DNA of 64,000 nucleotides from Haliotis asinina (lineage: Eukaryota > Mollusca > Gastropoda > Lepetellida > Haliotidae): contig NC_090291.1 of NCBI RefSeq assembly GCF_037392515.1, forward strand, positions 42,029,001 to 42,093,000, read 5' to 3'. Position numbers and translations under genes: made by a program. A model generated the notes under the pieces. That model ran no database searches, was not told where the DNA came from, and saw nothing but the letters and a program-made list of their open reading frames with translations. Position 1 is the stretch's first letter. The number at the start of each line of letters is the position of its first letter. Of the stretch, positions 1-12,300 are shown one piece after another.

Positions 1-340
1 GGTCCCTGTTGTCACGTTAGATAGAACATGTAGGTAGCACCTATATAGTATATATTGTATAGAGCCAGGTTGCCATTGTAGCGACATATTACTTTTGTCT
101 TCTCAGTGTGTTCCCCGATGACATGCGGTAATTTTTGTAACTATTTGCATGTGCATATCATATCCCCAGCATCTTGTATTGTCTCCAATGTTGATAGATT
201 ATTGTCACATTACGATGTTGCAACACAGGTATGTGTATAGTTGCATGCGCACGCTGTACTGACAAGGCTTATGAATATGTGTGTTGCTCGGTTAGTGTAA
301 CGAATATCACACCAATGAAAGCATGGGTTAGAACTGATCC

Positions 341-552
341 TCAGTAACCCATGCTTGTCTAAGAGGCCGCGATCGGGATCAAGTGGTCAGGTTTGCTGAC
401 TTGGTTGACACATGTCATCATATCCCTGTTGCGTAGTCTGAAGCTCGTGCTGTTGATCACTGGATTGTCTGGTCCAGACTTGATTTTTCAAAGACAGCAG
501 CCATATAGCTAAAATATTGCTGACAATGGCATAAAACTAAACTCACTCACTA
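341..552 (+). mobile_element. SINE-B copy
   Basis: Matches the SINE-B body (AACCCATGCTTGTC, GTGGTCAGG..GCTGACTTGG, GATCACTGGATTGTCTGGTC, GCCATATAGCT) and ends in the common tail TAAAACTAAACTCACTCACT. The 5' head is degraded. Sense to the kinesin gene. Confidence 0.8.
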
Positions 553-840
553 ATGATACTAATGATAAGCTCAGCAGCAAGACAGAAGCTTTTGGTTCTG
601 TGTCTTAATTCTGGTATTCCCTATTATATTTTGTATTGTCAATGCAGGAACGATATTTAGATGTTTCATGAAAGTTGGGAATGTTGTCAGCTCACTATCA
701 CTTAAAGCTACTGTAAGTTAAAATGCTGGAATAGGATGTCGAAAGTGGCAGCAAACCGATCCTAGTCACTATGGCACCACTTACCCATATCTTATTGAAA
801 TGGGATCTTTGATCTTTAATTTTTTCATGAACTTTTTTTC

Positions 841-915
841 AGCTAGAATATTGCCAAGTCACAACAATATTGTTAAATTGCTAAAAGTGGCGTAAAGCTA
901 TACTCAATCACTCTG
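841..915 (+). mobile_element. SINE tail fragment
   Basis: AGCTAGAATATTGCC, then ATTGCTAAAAGTGGCGTAAA and CTATACTCAATCACTC: only the shared 3' tail, with an internal duplication of the ATATTG segment. Confidence 0.6.
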
Positions 916-2473
916 AAGATGTCATGTGTGGGTGACCTCCCCTGACTGATTCACTCACTTGTCTGTACACACTGAATGCGAAGCACCTATATATGACTGC
1001 AATGTTGATCACCAAATAAACACACGAAATTTGAAAATAATAAAACCACACTTCCTTGCTTGCCTTTCACATGAAATTTACTATTCATGTTCATTGGTAA
1101 TTTGTCTATGGATAAATTTGAAGTAAGTGCATCCTTGTATATCTCACATTAAAGAATTGTGATCATATCCTCAAGTCTACAGCATGTACACTTCTTTAAG
1201 AGATGACTTGTCACCTGAATGATTCACCTTGACCTTGTATATTGATGCTCATTCCATCAACCACCAGCCCACTCTTCCATGTGCAGCTATTACAAACTGA
1301 TACAGCATGAAACAGCTGTAGTATTGCCAACAGCAGAGTAAAATGACATTCAGTCACTTACTGACGTACTTACCTTGATATTCTACTCAACTTAAGGAAT
1401 ATCCAGTTTCTGTAGATAATATTACATGTATTACACGATAATATGTCCTTTACAAACAGTTGGGTATTCTTTAGTTAGGATGAACTCCCAAAGTTAAAAA
1501 ACATCTGATTACCAGAAGTAATCTGTCAAACAGTTTATGTAAACAACTGGGTGTTTTTTAATAAGGGTGGGCTCTTCTTTGAAATTTTAAAATGTTAATC
1601 TGCCATGCGTGATTTAAACAGTTGAATGCTCATTAATGATGTGAACAGCCAAATCAGTGTATCCCAACTGTATGATGTTGTCATAGTATCATCAGTAACT
1701 GTATTGTCAGGTTCAGACCCCAATATTTCACATAACACCTTGGTAAATGGCGTACAACATGGAAGGTCTTTGCCTCAAGTTTTTTTAGGTTGCCAATATT
1801 CCAATATAATACACTAGACTAGGGCATGCTATTGTTGAACATTGTACAACAATGTGTACATCAACTGTATCATGGAAATAGGCACTGTGTTTATGTCCTC
1901 TCCTATCCTTTTAATGACAAATATACCTTCCAGTGTATTGTTTGTATCTTAACTTATCAAATTAACTTTGTTATTTCAGCGTATAATCTGTCTATATACA
2001 GGCATCACAGACAGCTCCGAAATCTAAACTTACTCACTTACTCTGACTGCCTTGAAGGGCTGTGCATTATTCTGTTTTATACTCCAGGCTATCATGCTGC
2101 ATGTTAGACAGGCTTTATATCAAGGTTAACCAGTAACAACTGGCTTTATCTTGTTGCTAGTTTGACTGTTGGGCAGGGGTGTGTTCCACTGTGTCATAAT
2201 TAGGGATATGGTTAGGTTTTATTAGCTCTGTTTAAGGGTGTTACCTATGATAACTAGATTTATCTTATTAACATTTGTGACTTTATTTCTTGACTGAGAA
2301 CTATTCTGTTGTAATCCAAGGTTATGAAGTTTATGTTATATTAGCTGTTTAAAGGCACAATGTCACAGCACATTTCTCTCAATAATACTATATATAAGTA
2401 TTAGCTGTAATGGAAGCTACCATGTCGTTTATCTCTCCATATCTATAATTAGATATTATATTTACAAAATTAA

Positions 2474-2590
2474 ATTAAATTAAATCAAATCAAATCAAAT
2501 CAAATCAAATCAAATCAATTAATTAAATTAAATTAAATTAAATTAAATTAAATTAAATTAAATTAATTAATTTAAATTAAATTGAATTAA
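2474..2590. repeat. Pentanucleotide microsatellite (AAATT)n/(AAATC)n
   Basis: About seven tandem AAATC units sit between two runs of AAATT units. The clean block of one variant inside the other suggests secondary expansion of a single mutated unit. Confidence 0.9.
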
Positions 2591-3388
2591 ATTAACAAAT
2601 TAATGAGATGTGGCATTAAGTTGTCTCTTGCACCCTCTCCTGGCCAAACATCATTATAAGCAAACCCCAATAAGTTATATATATGAGGTAGCTTCTGCTA
2701 ATGTCATTTGTGAATATCCTACGCACAGCTTGTGACTTAAACCAGTTTGGCAAATACTGACAGCACTGCTTAGTCTGTTATCTGTTTGGAAGCTGCTTGC
2801 CTCATAGTGTCAGTGATCAATTCCAGGCAAGTCATAGGGATAATGTCTTTTATTGCATCAATAGGAAGCGAAAGTGAGTGCATATGCACCCGGTATATAA
2901 ATTATAGGCCAAAATATTGTTTTAAATGTGTGACATTGTGCCAGTAATGATAACCTGTAATAGCTGGATAAGTGTGACTGTCTTAGTGGGGTGTGTACTA
3001 TTCTGTTATAATCAAGTTTTAGCATGTTTATATCCTGCCAGCTCTCATGTAACCTGCTGTCTTATTTAAGCATTTTGTAATTGTTTATGTAAGATTCCTT
3101 TCCTATCATATGTTCTGTTTCGATTAGATATTTGGGCTGTGTAAATATACTAATATTCTATATCCTGTTTATAGCCTTAGGTTCTGTAGTCTGTTCATAT
3201 TCTAAGATCCTGTATTAGTGTATGTATTACTAGGTTCAATTCCAGTCAGTTCCAAATGTTCCATGAAACCCTATTTGTTGAATTCAGTTATTGTGGTGTA
3301 ATGTTTTGTTACGTGTGTTGTCAGGTTGTGTCACGGAGTAGGTTGATGGGTATTGTACAGAATTATACCTATATTATCTGTGTTGTAG

Positions 3389-6300
3389 AGTGATGGTGAA
3401 GATGAAGAACCTTCTAAATGGCAACACCTGGCTGTGGGAACGAGGCAAGTTCATGAACAGGCGCTACCTCATACAGGTAATAATAGGAATAGTGCTGGTA
3501 GTTAGATATATCATACAGGTAATTAAAGAAGTAACGATTGTAGGAGCTAGTTGATACAGGTGATAACAGAAACATTGCTGGTAGTTAGATACATCATACA
3601 GGTAATTAAGGAAGTGGCGATTGTAGGAGTTACCTCATACAGTTAATAATAGAAACATTGCTGGTAGTCAGATACGTCATACATTTAATTAAAGAAGTCA
3701 TGATAGTAGGAGCTACCTCATACAGGTGATAATAAAAACATTTCTGGTAGTTTACCTTACGTACCTACCAAATACGTTTGCCAAATAGTGTAATTAAATT
3801 TGACCTTATTTTCCTAATAACTTTCGTATGTTCTCAGGAAATGTACCAACGGTATTTGGATGGAGAGGATGTATCGCACATCAAGCAGGAAGACGATCCA
3901 TTCTGGGAACCGACAGAGGATGTGTTGATTGGAACTGCCAACGTGTTTCTTCAGTCTCTGGCTTTCGGGCTAGACTTTGACGACAAGGTTGTCATTACAG
4001 ATTACAAGGCGCAAGAAGAGGGATTCCTGTATGTGAATGTCACACCCTGTACACAGTCAGGCAAACCTTTTGATGAGGAATACTTTGTGGAGAGCCCCAA
4101 CGAGTTGCTGAAGAAACCATATCACTTTAAGGTGGGTTGTTGCGTTTCAGGTGTTACCTACCTTCATTTCCACTCAAAGAATATCCAAAAATGCAGAGAA
4201 TGACAAATGACCTCTTCTTTAATCCCAGAAGATTGGTTAGGTAATCAACTCAGTTCATGGTCAGATTCACAGACTTCATGTAATGGCATGGTGTGGCATG
4301 ACGACATTGTTGTTTATTATATCAATCATTGGTTTGTCTTGTCAAGTGTATCCTATTGCTCTTATTAAGATTAAGTAAATTTTCAACCCACTTTCTTCCA
4401 GTGGCTTTGGATTAGTCCAGCTGTTAAATTATTTGTATATCACGTCAAGAATTAGAGTCATGGGTACAAAATGTGAAGCTGGCTATTTTCTGGTCTCCCT
4501 CGCCATGACATTGCTGTGGTAATGATAAGAACAGTATCAAACCATCCTCACTTGTTTGTTTTGAATCACAAACATTTTCATGCTGTTTGTCCTACCAGGT
4601 GACAATACAGAGTGCAGACATCAACAAGACACGTTTCTCGAAGGGTGTCCGCATCAAGTACAAAGACTACAAGGGGGAGTTTGTGGAGACTCCAATGGTC
4701 AGTGGTACCCTGCAGCCGCAGTTTAAACACTCCAAGATCATCTCTTTCCCCGAGGTCACTGATGAACACTTGAACTTCTTTGAAAAAGGCAACATAGCGT
4801 TCCTGGTTTATGGTGTTCAGGAGGACACTGTGCCAGATCGCCGTCTGCTCAAACTCTCAACAAGGGTGAGTCTTTATATGTGAACTGTCAGTCTAGTGAG
4901 CAGACCATCTGTCTGGGAGTGGACTGTTGGTTCACTCTCCACATGAATCTCTCTAAAGGCTGTCAAAATAGGGTAGGATAGGATATAGGATATTTATATA
5001 GCACTCATATGCACGCACTAGAGCATGTTCAAGGAGCTAGTACTTTTCCCTCGATCATTGGATGTCAATCTCAACAGCACATCTCAACTCCCTAGGGTGT
5101 ATACAACTCTAGCTGCCACTTGGCACACCAAGTTTATTGAGGCTCTCTCATCCTATCGAGTTACCCATTCACAGCTGGGTGGACTGGGACATGTAGTCAC
5201 AGTGCTTTGTCCAAATTTACTGCACATTGCTGTACCCGCAACTAGGTGTTTGCACATATTCATGTGGCCACCGTATGGTTGTATACCAACCAGTCTAAGT
5301 AAACTTTGTCTCAGTGTATTTTCGTTACACTCCACCATTGCGTCAGGTGACCTTTGAGCAACCAATGACAGTTCAATCAAATGCGAGATGGTTAAACAGA
5401 TTTAACCAATCAGACAACGGCTACTATTTAGGGATCAGAGGGACTTTCAAAATATTCAGGTCACCGACACAGATCTCTCCACAAACAAAAATCAGCATAT
5501 AACACAGTTATTTGACCTGAAGTATATATACGTTTTGGGGTTTCTGTTGACATGGTTACCATTAGCTAATATTTCCGCATGATAACATCCTTGAATATTG
5601 CCCAAAACACTATTTTCAGCGATTGTTTACTCACCGTTGTCATGGCTGTACGTATGCCGTGTGCATCACTCGGAAGCGATTGTACGCTAAATAGCATTCG
5701 GAATTGTTCAGGTACGAACCTTTTCGAGATAAAAAGTTCATAAGGGATGTGCGAATGTGCACTTTCGCGATCTGGTAAGCTGTATTCTGATTGGTCAATC
5801 TCAAAGGTTACCTAACGCAACCTCCCATAAGGTTTTGTTAGACTCAGTGGTGGAGTGTAATGAAAAGTACTGAGGATAAGTTTACTTAGACTGTTTACCA
5901 ACAGATTTGTTGGTTCTTTTAAGTACACAGGGTTGTGTACTGTACACTAGGGGTTGTGACAACACTAAAAGAGTCTAAATTAGGACTTGTCAGCTTGGAG
6001 TCAGTATATACGTGAGCACAGTATCCATGTTAGACTGCAACATCTCATAGGGCTAGCTTTATTGAACGAACCAGATTAGCCATGCAGAGTTGAGTCCCCT
6101 GATCATTCCAGGATCCAGTGGTCTCGACAGTTTTCTACTTCTACGAGCAATATGTCTACAATATCAATACTTATGCAGTGAATTTGGAGGCCATTTTGAA
6201 ATTTCTTCATGCCGTGTTTGCCTTCTGTACCAGGAGCTGCGTCAGATGGAACAAATGGGTAATATGGCGGATAATGGGCGTCGTGGTACCATATTTGGCA

Positions 6301-9300
6301 ATGATGCTGTTGTTTCTGATCAGTCGCATATGAAGACAGAGATTGTACTTCTGCAGAGGAAATATGAGAGACTAGCACAGAAGGAGAAACGAATGCAGGT
6401 CAGTTGGGAACATACTTTCTGATGTGGGGTAGCTCAGTGGATGATGTGTTTGCTTGTCATGCCGAAGGCTCAGGTTCAGTTTGCCATATGGGTACAATGT
6501 GTGAAGCCCATTTCTGGTGTCCCCGCTGTGATTCTGCTGGTTTATTGCTTAGTGTGGTCTAAAACAATACTCACTCACTCGTGTAGGGTAGGGTTTTACA
6601 CTTTGGGGTAGGTTTTTACACTTTTACATCACATAAATTATATATTCCTTCAATATCTGAAATGGATTTCATACACTGTATCCATTGAGGGAATTGATTC
6701 TTGGTTTGATCAGTGCTTCCACCACTGGGCCATCCTCAAGCCTTATCTAGATAAGTGTAAAACATATTGCCTTTGTCAATATTTGCTGTATACTAATATA
6801 GTGTCATTAATCCAACCCCTGTTTATCTGACAATTGGGTTTATGCAGAGCTTTTGTTGGTAACAAATTGAATAAACATAGTTTAGTCTCATCTATATAGT
6901 CTGACAGCCGCATTAATCCAACAATTTGCTGTGCAACGGACAAGATGTCAGATTAATGAGACTTGACTGTACTTGTATAGTGTGAAAGATCAAGCGGTTA
7001 TATAAACCAAACCTTTCAGAGGTCTTGAGGTCTAAATGGGTACAAGAAATTTGTGAGTAAAAGTTAGATTATTTTTTGGTAACCTTGCCAAAACAATGTT
7101 TAAAAGGTGTTGACATCTCAAGATAATTTTTATACCTAAGGATGCAATGCATATGCAACTGGAGATGGTACAGATTTCTGTCCTTTTTACATTGTGCTTT
7201 GTCTCAAGAGCTACGGGCCATAAACTTGCCATAGGATGGGGTGTCCTAGTGGTTAAGGCAATTGCTAATCATGCTGAAGACTCAGGTTTGATTTCCCACA
7301 TGGGTACAATGTGTGAAGCCCATTTCTGATGTCCCTAGCTATGATGTTAATAGGATTTTGCTAAAAGTGGCATAAAAGTAAACTCATTCATTCGTTTGCT
7401 GCACAAACCAGTACCAGTTTACCACACTTCATCATTCAGTTTTCTGTTTTTTGTTCACAGCAACTGTGTGAAGAATGGTCAAAGAAAAGTCCAGAGCAGC
7501 AGCAATTTGAGCCATTTTTGCGTTCAGTGACTGCTGTGGCCAACAGTTCAGGGACGAGACTCAAGACTCGTGTACAACTACTCAACCAGGTGGGCACAAA
7601 GGGAGGGAACTCTGAAATTACACCACAAAGACTCTTATTGGATAATTTAAAAAATATGTTATGTCAGAAAACATTTAGAATGGTTACACTTATACTTTGA
7701 GAGAAAAGTGGAATACAAAGAAAAGGTTAGAGTCAAATAAGAATAGCCGATGCAGTTCCCACAACTTTTGTTAAATTGGGTTGACCTGTAGTGAAAAATT
7801 GTCCATCAAATCAGTTTAATGTTGTTTATTTCTTATCTGTATCTTGTATGACGTCTGAGAATATTAATGAACTGGCAATCAACTGAATCTGCAATGTGTT
7901 CAATTAGTATTCCGACTATGGTAAGGCAAGTATTTAAATATCTAAAATATTTAGATTTTAACATTATTAGATGTGTAATTTCAGCAAACAAAATTTTGGG
8001 TCACGTAAAATTATTCCTTTCCATCACTATATTTTGATAACATGTCTAGTAGTCAGTAGTGATAAGAATGATACAAATGTAATTTTGTTTCACTGCAAAA
8101 CAAAAACACAGTTAAACTCTTTAAAGAATTAATTGAACTAGTATTTGTACATATTTTTAAAATTGCTTTTAGATTTTTATGAAATAACCGATTTCACTGT
8201 ACAGTTTTACTCTGAGCTAATGTTGAAATATTTTGAAATATCATAACTGAAAATGAAAATATTTTCTTGAATAATTCTTGAATCTTGAGTAAATGCAAGG
8301 TCTATTTCAGTATTGTTTTCAGGTGTCATATGACCAAGGATGATATTGCCGTAATGACTGAGCATGTATATACACACAGCATTGCATGTATATATGTATA
8401 TATATTGGCTTGTGTCACCATAATGCATGATGTCATTGTGAGTTGTCCCCCCTTACAGCTGTTGCAGTTGCGTAAGACATCATCCCAAGATTCAGTTGTT
8501 CACGGAGACAATGTAAATATTTACCATTCGGTACATAACAAGCACTTAGTCTGCTGTGAAGCATTTAACCCTTCAGTAAACAACAAACAACCAAACTCAC
8601 TCAGAAGATACATAGATGTCTAGACACTTTGTAACTAAAACATATTTCCTGCAAACTAGCAATACTAAAGATTAGCTAAGAACACTTTTGATTTTTGGTT
8701 AAATTTGAATAACTTGGATATGAGTTTTTGTGAGCTTTGGGGGGAGAAAATGGCACAAAGTAAAAATGTAAAATTAATTTTTTTGACAAACTTGGAGGCA
8801 CAAAACATAACCCAATGTTTAGCTTTTAATTGGTGTGAACAATTTACATACACTTTTATTTTCAATTCATTTCCTGGCTCTAAGTTCGTTTTTTTTTCAG
8901 TTTATGATCACTGTTAATATGGAAACCAAATTGTTTAAGTTTCTGACAAAGACAAAATGTGATCCTGCCGATAACAACAGTATGTCCTTATTTTTGTAGA
9001 AATTTTTCCCTTGTGATATGCTGACGTGACTTCAATATAAATGTCATGAAGTTTAGACTTATTTCGAAAAAGAATGAATTCAGTTGAAGAAATTATCCTT
9101 GTAAAATGATGTTTAGGAATTTGGATTTAAAATTTTGATAATCAAAATATATTCATAGTGTTGGTAAGCTGTATTTTGTGAATCTTTATTTTCATGTTGA
9201 GGATGAAGTTTATCGAAATTTATTCATATATAGCATTCATCATAAACGTACTGATCGTATACTAAATATTTTGTAAGTAATGTTAGTTTGCAGTGAGAGT

Positions 9301-12300
9301 AGTTTTAACCCAACACCTGCACGATGTTAATAAACAGCTAACAGCAAACGATGATGCATGTGACTAAATACACAATTCATTTCAGGTGCTTCAAGCTCAG
9401 AAATATGTGCGCGAAAAACACAAACTACACCAAAATGGAGAAGTAAGACAGGCCCCTTGCATGACGACAATTGTTGACTTAACTTTTACATGCTTTTGCT
9501 TGAACCATGTTTAACCTTTCTGGCTGCTCTAACCTTTACATTGGGAGGCAGGTCTTCAAACCAGATGTAACACCCTCATCAAATTAAATCTAGTTATGTC
9601 AGAACTTTATTTGAAATATAAAAGTCATCTTATATTTTTACATTTTCATAATATTTAGTATGTTTTTAAATTTGAGAAGAAATTTTGATCAGTTTATTTT
9701 TTGGGTAAATATTTATGTAATTTTTGTTAATTTGGTGTCTTGGTTGGAGGATCTGCTGTTGTGTGTATGGAGTGAATGCTGCCCTTTCTTCTCTGAAATA
9801 ATTGTAACAGAAATAATCTGGCAGAGATATAAACATTTTTGAAAGAAATTCGTGGAAATCAGTTGTAAATAGGTCAGTCAAAGCTGAGTTAAGTCATGCT
9901 GCCAGATTATTCCTAAGGTAAGTAGGTGTGTGTTTCTGTGATTGTTTACCATGGTTATTATTCTTTTGGTTGCCATGGTTATTGTCGTTTGTTTTCATGG
10001 AAACCTGGGTGAAAGTGATACTGTGTTGTATGCATATGTTGGCAGCACTCTCTTCCTGGACAAGAAAGATTCCAAGTTGGGCTAAACAGCCATCAACACA
10101 TGAGAAGAAATCATTTTATTTATGACATTTTCTCACTATGAATTATTTTTAAATAAGGACAGATTGATTTGTTTGTTTATGGATATAATTGAAACCGTCC
10201 CACTTGGGAAGATTCTTGTCTAGAAATGTTTTCTTCAACAGGGCATGAATTGTTGACAACACAGAATCAGTTTTCTTGTGTCAAGGTGCATGTATAGGTT
10301 CTATGAGAGTTACCCCCCTTGCAAAGATTTATCTCCCTTTGCTCTTACCAGGTTTCAGAAGAGAAAGATGACGATATAATTAGCTTGTATGTATTTGGTG
10401 AAGAGGAATCAGCTTTAGCAGAAGAGGCCGATCAGAATGCGGGACTCATCGAGTACAATAAAGTGGCCAAACACCATTTTGACTATGATAAGCCTGCCAT
10501 GCCCAGACAGAATGTAAGCCACTTGTCTGAGACATATTGTCTCCCACCCTCACATCCGGACCTCTGCACAAGTCTCCTCAGTTTTGGACCCAGTTGATTT
10601 TGTTCAACATTTTCCCAGCGGATTTCTTTGTTGGGTTATCCAGCACTTTTGTTTTGCTTGATTATCAGATCATCCCCAGTTGTTGTTTTTTTGTTATGTC
10701 CACCCCCTCGATCAGTTATTCATAGTTTTGATTGTGTTTTGTTCTTGTTCTTGACCTTGTATCAGATAAGGATGACGTTTGGATGATGACCTTGACCTCT
10801 CCTATAACATGTTCTGTCCAGTCAAAAGTTACACTAGTCTTTGTCTATGTGCATATGCATCTAACTCTAGAATGCTTATCTGTGTACAGGCATTGAACAC
10901 CTGACAGGTATAGAATCAGTGATAAAATAAAATATTCCCTTCACCAAAGACATGGGTGCAATGCATGAAGCCCATTTCTGGTGTCCCTTGCTGTGATATT
11001 GCTGGAATATAGCTAAAAGCAGCATAAAACCATACCAAACATACTCACCCTTTCACATACTCAAAGAAGAACCATGGGATCTAGGAGGTGCTTTTTGGAG
11101 ATGTCATAAGTTTTGATAAGGTTTGGGTCAGATTTCCATGAATTCACACAAGACAAGTATCACTGTGACTGAACTCCTGTAGGTATGTTATCTGGGCTGA
11201 TTCCACTCTCAGACACTGCACCTCAAAAAGACAGTTAATCTTTTGATGCATGTTAAAACAGACTAATACTTAATATTTTATATTGGAAAGGTCTCTTTAC
11301 CTCAAATACTGTGAGACACATCCTGAAACCTGCTTTTGAATAAAGACTGAAAATAACTGTTAGGTCTGAAACATGTTTATACTTTATGTTGATCTCATGT
11401 TGTTTATTTGATTAATCATTCTTTTATTTAGCTTACTGCACATTATGTTTCCATTTTGCATAACATCCATAGAATATTTGTAGATTTTTATTGAGGATGT
11501 CCTTACATAGATATATGCATGTAAAATATAGGCTTTGATGTGTACATATTTGCACTTACAAGAGATGGCAGTATCTTGATACAGTGCCACAATACAATCC
11601 ACGAAATGTATGAAGCACTCGATGATAATGACCTGTCTAATGTACTATTGGAAGCTCTGTTGTTTTTTATATAAATGTATGAATATAAATATGATTTAGG
11701 TTGGGTTTTTTTCTGAACGAGGTTCTAGAGTTTGTTAAACATAAAAATGAGTTCTCTGTGGGTGGGAAGTGATGACTATGTGTCTTTGACGTATCCACTA
11801 TCTTTACGTGCTTAACAGCAAGTAATCTGAAGAAACATTTGAAACTTTGAGACCAGCTGACAAATTCATACAAGTATTTGTCAGAAATTTCATACATATT
11901 TTTTTATTCAATATTGAAAAATGTTAATTCAAAGTTTTATAGATTCTTTGAAATTTGTCTTCATTATTATTTTACAAATGGCAAGGGCTATTATTCAAGG
12001 AAATATTGGTATTCATCTATTTTAGTATTGAAATAACTGAAGTAATTGAACAACTACTTCATCAGTATTTTGTATTGTGTTATGAAATGAAGCTGAGTGT
12101 ATGAAAAGCTATCTTCCAGTCCAAGAACAAGTAATGCATAGAGCATTCAAATAGGTTTAAAAAGGTGATCTTCTGGACCTACTGCTGTTATCTGTAGGGC
12201 ATGTGAATCTTATGGATTATGTAACTCCTTCCCATAGTCAACATTTATATCAGAGCTTTGGTCAATATCTAAAAGAGAAATTTTACTCAATTAAGTAGGG

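Larger units (their letters stand above)
1..3388 (+). other. Intronic/upstream DNA of the kinesin gene, no exon recognised
   Basis: No open frame here resembles a kinesin motor or FHA exon, and none has convincing splice borders. The stretch holds a SINE-B copy (341-552), a SINE tail (841-915) and an AAATT/AAATC microsatellite (2474-2590). It is probably one large intron, because the first visible exon at 3389 is internal to the protein. Confidence 0.6.

Noticed and set aside
5025-5380. 110-codon + frame and 75-codon - frame
   Set aside because: They overlap a dispersed repeat and the left end of a TIR element, and lack any recognisable domain.
8901-8979. Candidate kinesin exon between a good acceptor (TTTTTTTTTCAG) and GTATGT donor
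   Set aside because: It is 79 nt and would break the phase-0 pattern and the frame of the following exon at 9386; the flanking exons join in frame without it.
10038-10126. Possible kinesin exon after TTGGCAG (CACTCTCTTCC...)
   Set aside because: The acceptor lacks a polypyrimidine tract, no donor follows before a stop in the open frame, and the exons on either side join without it.
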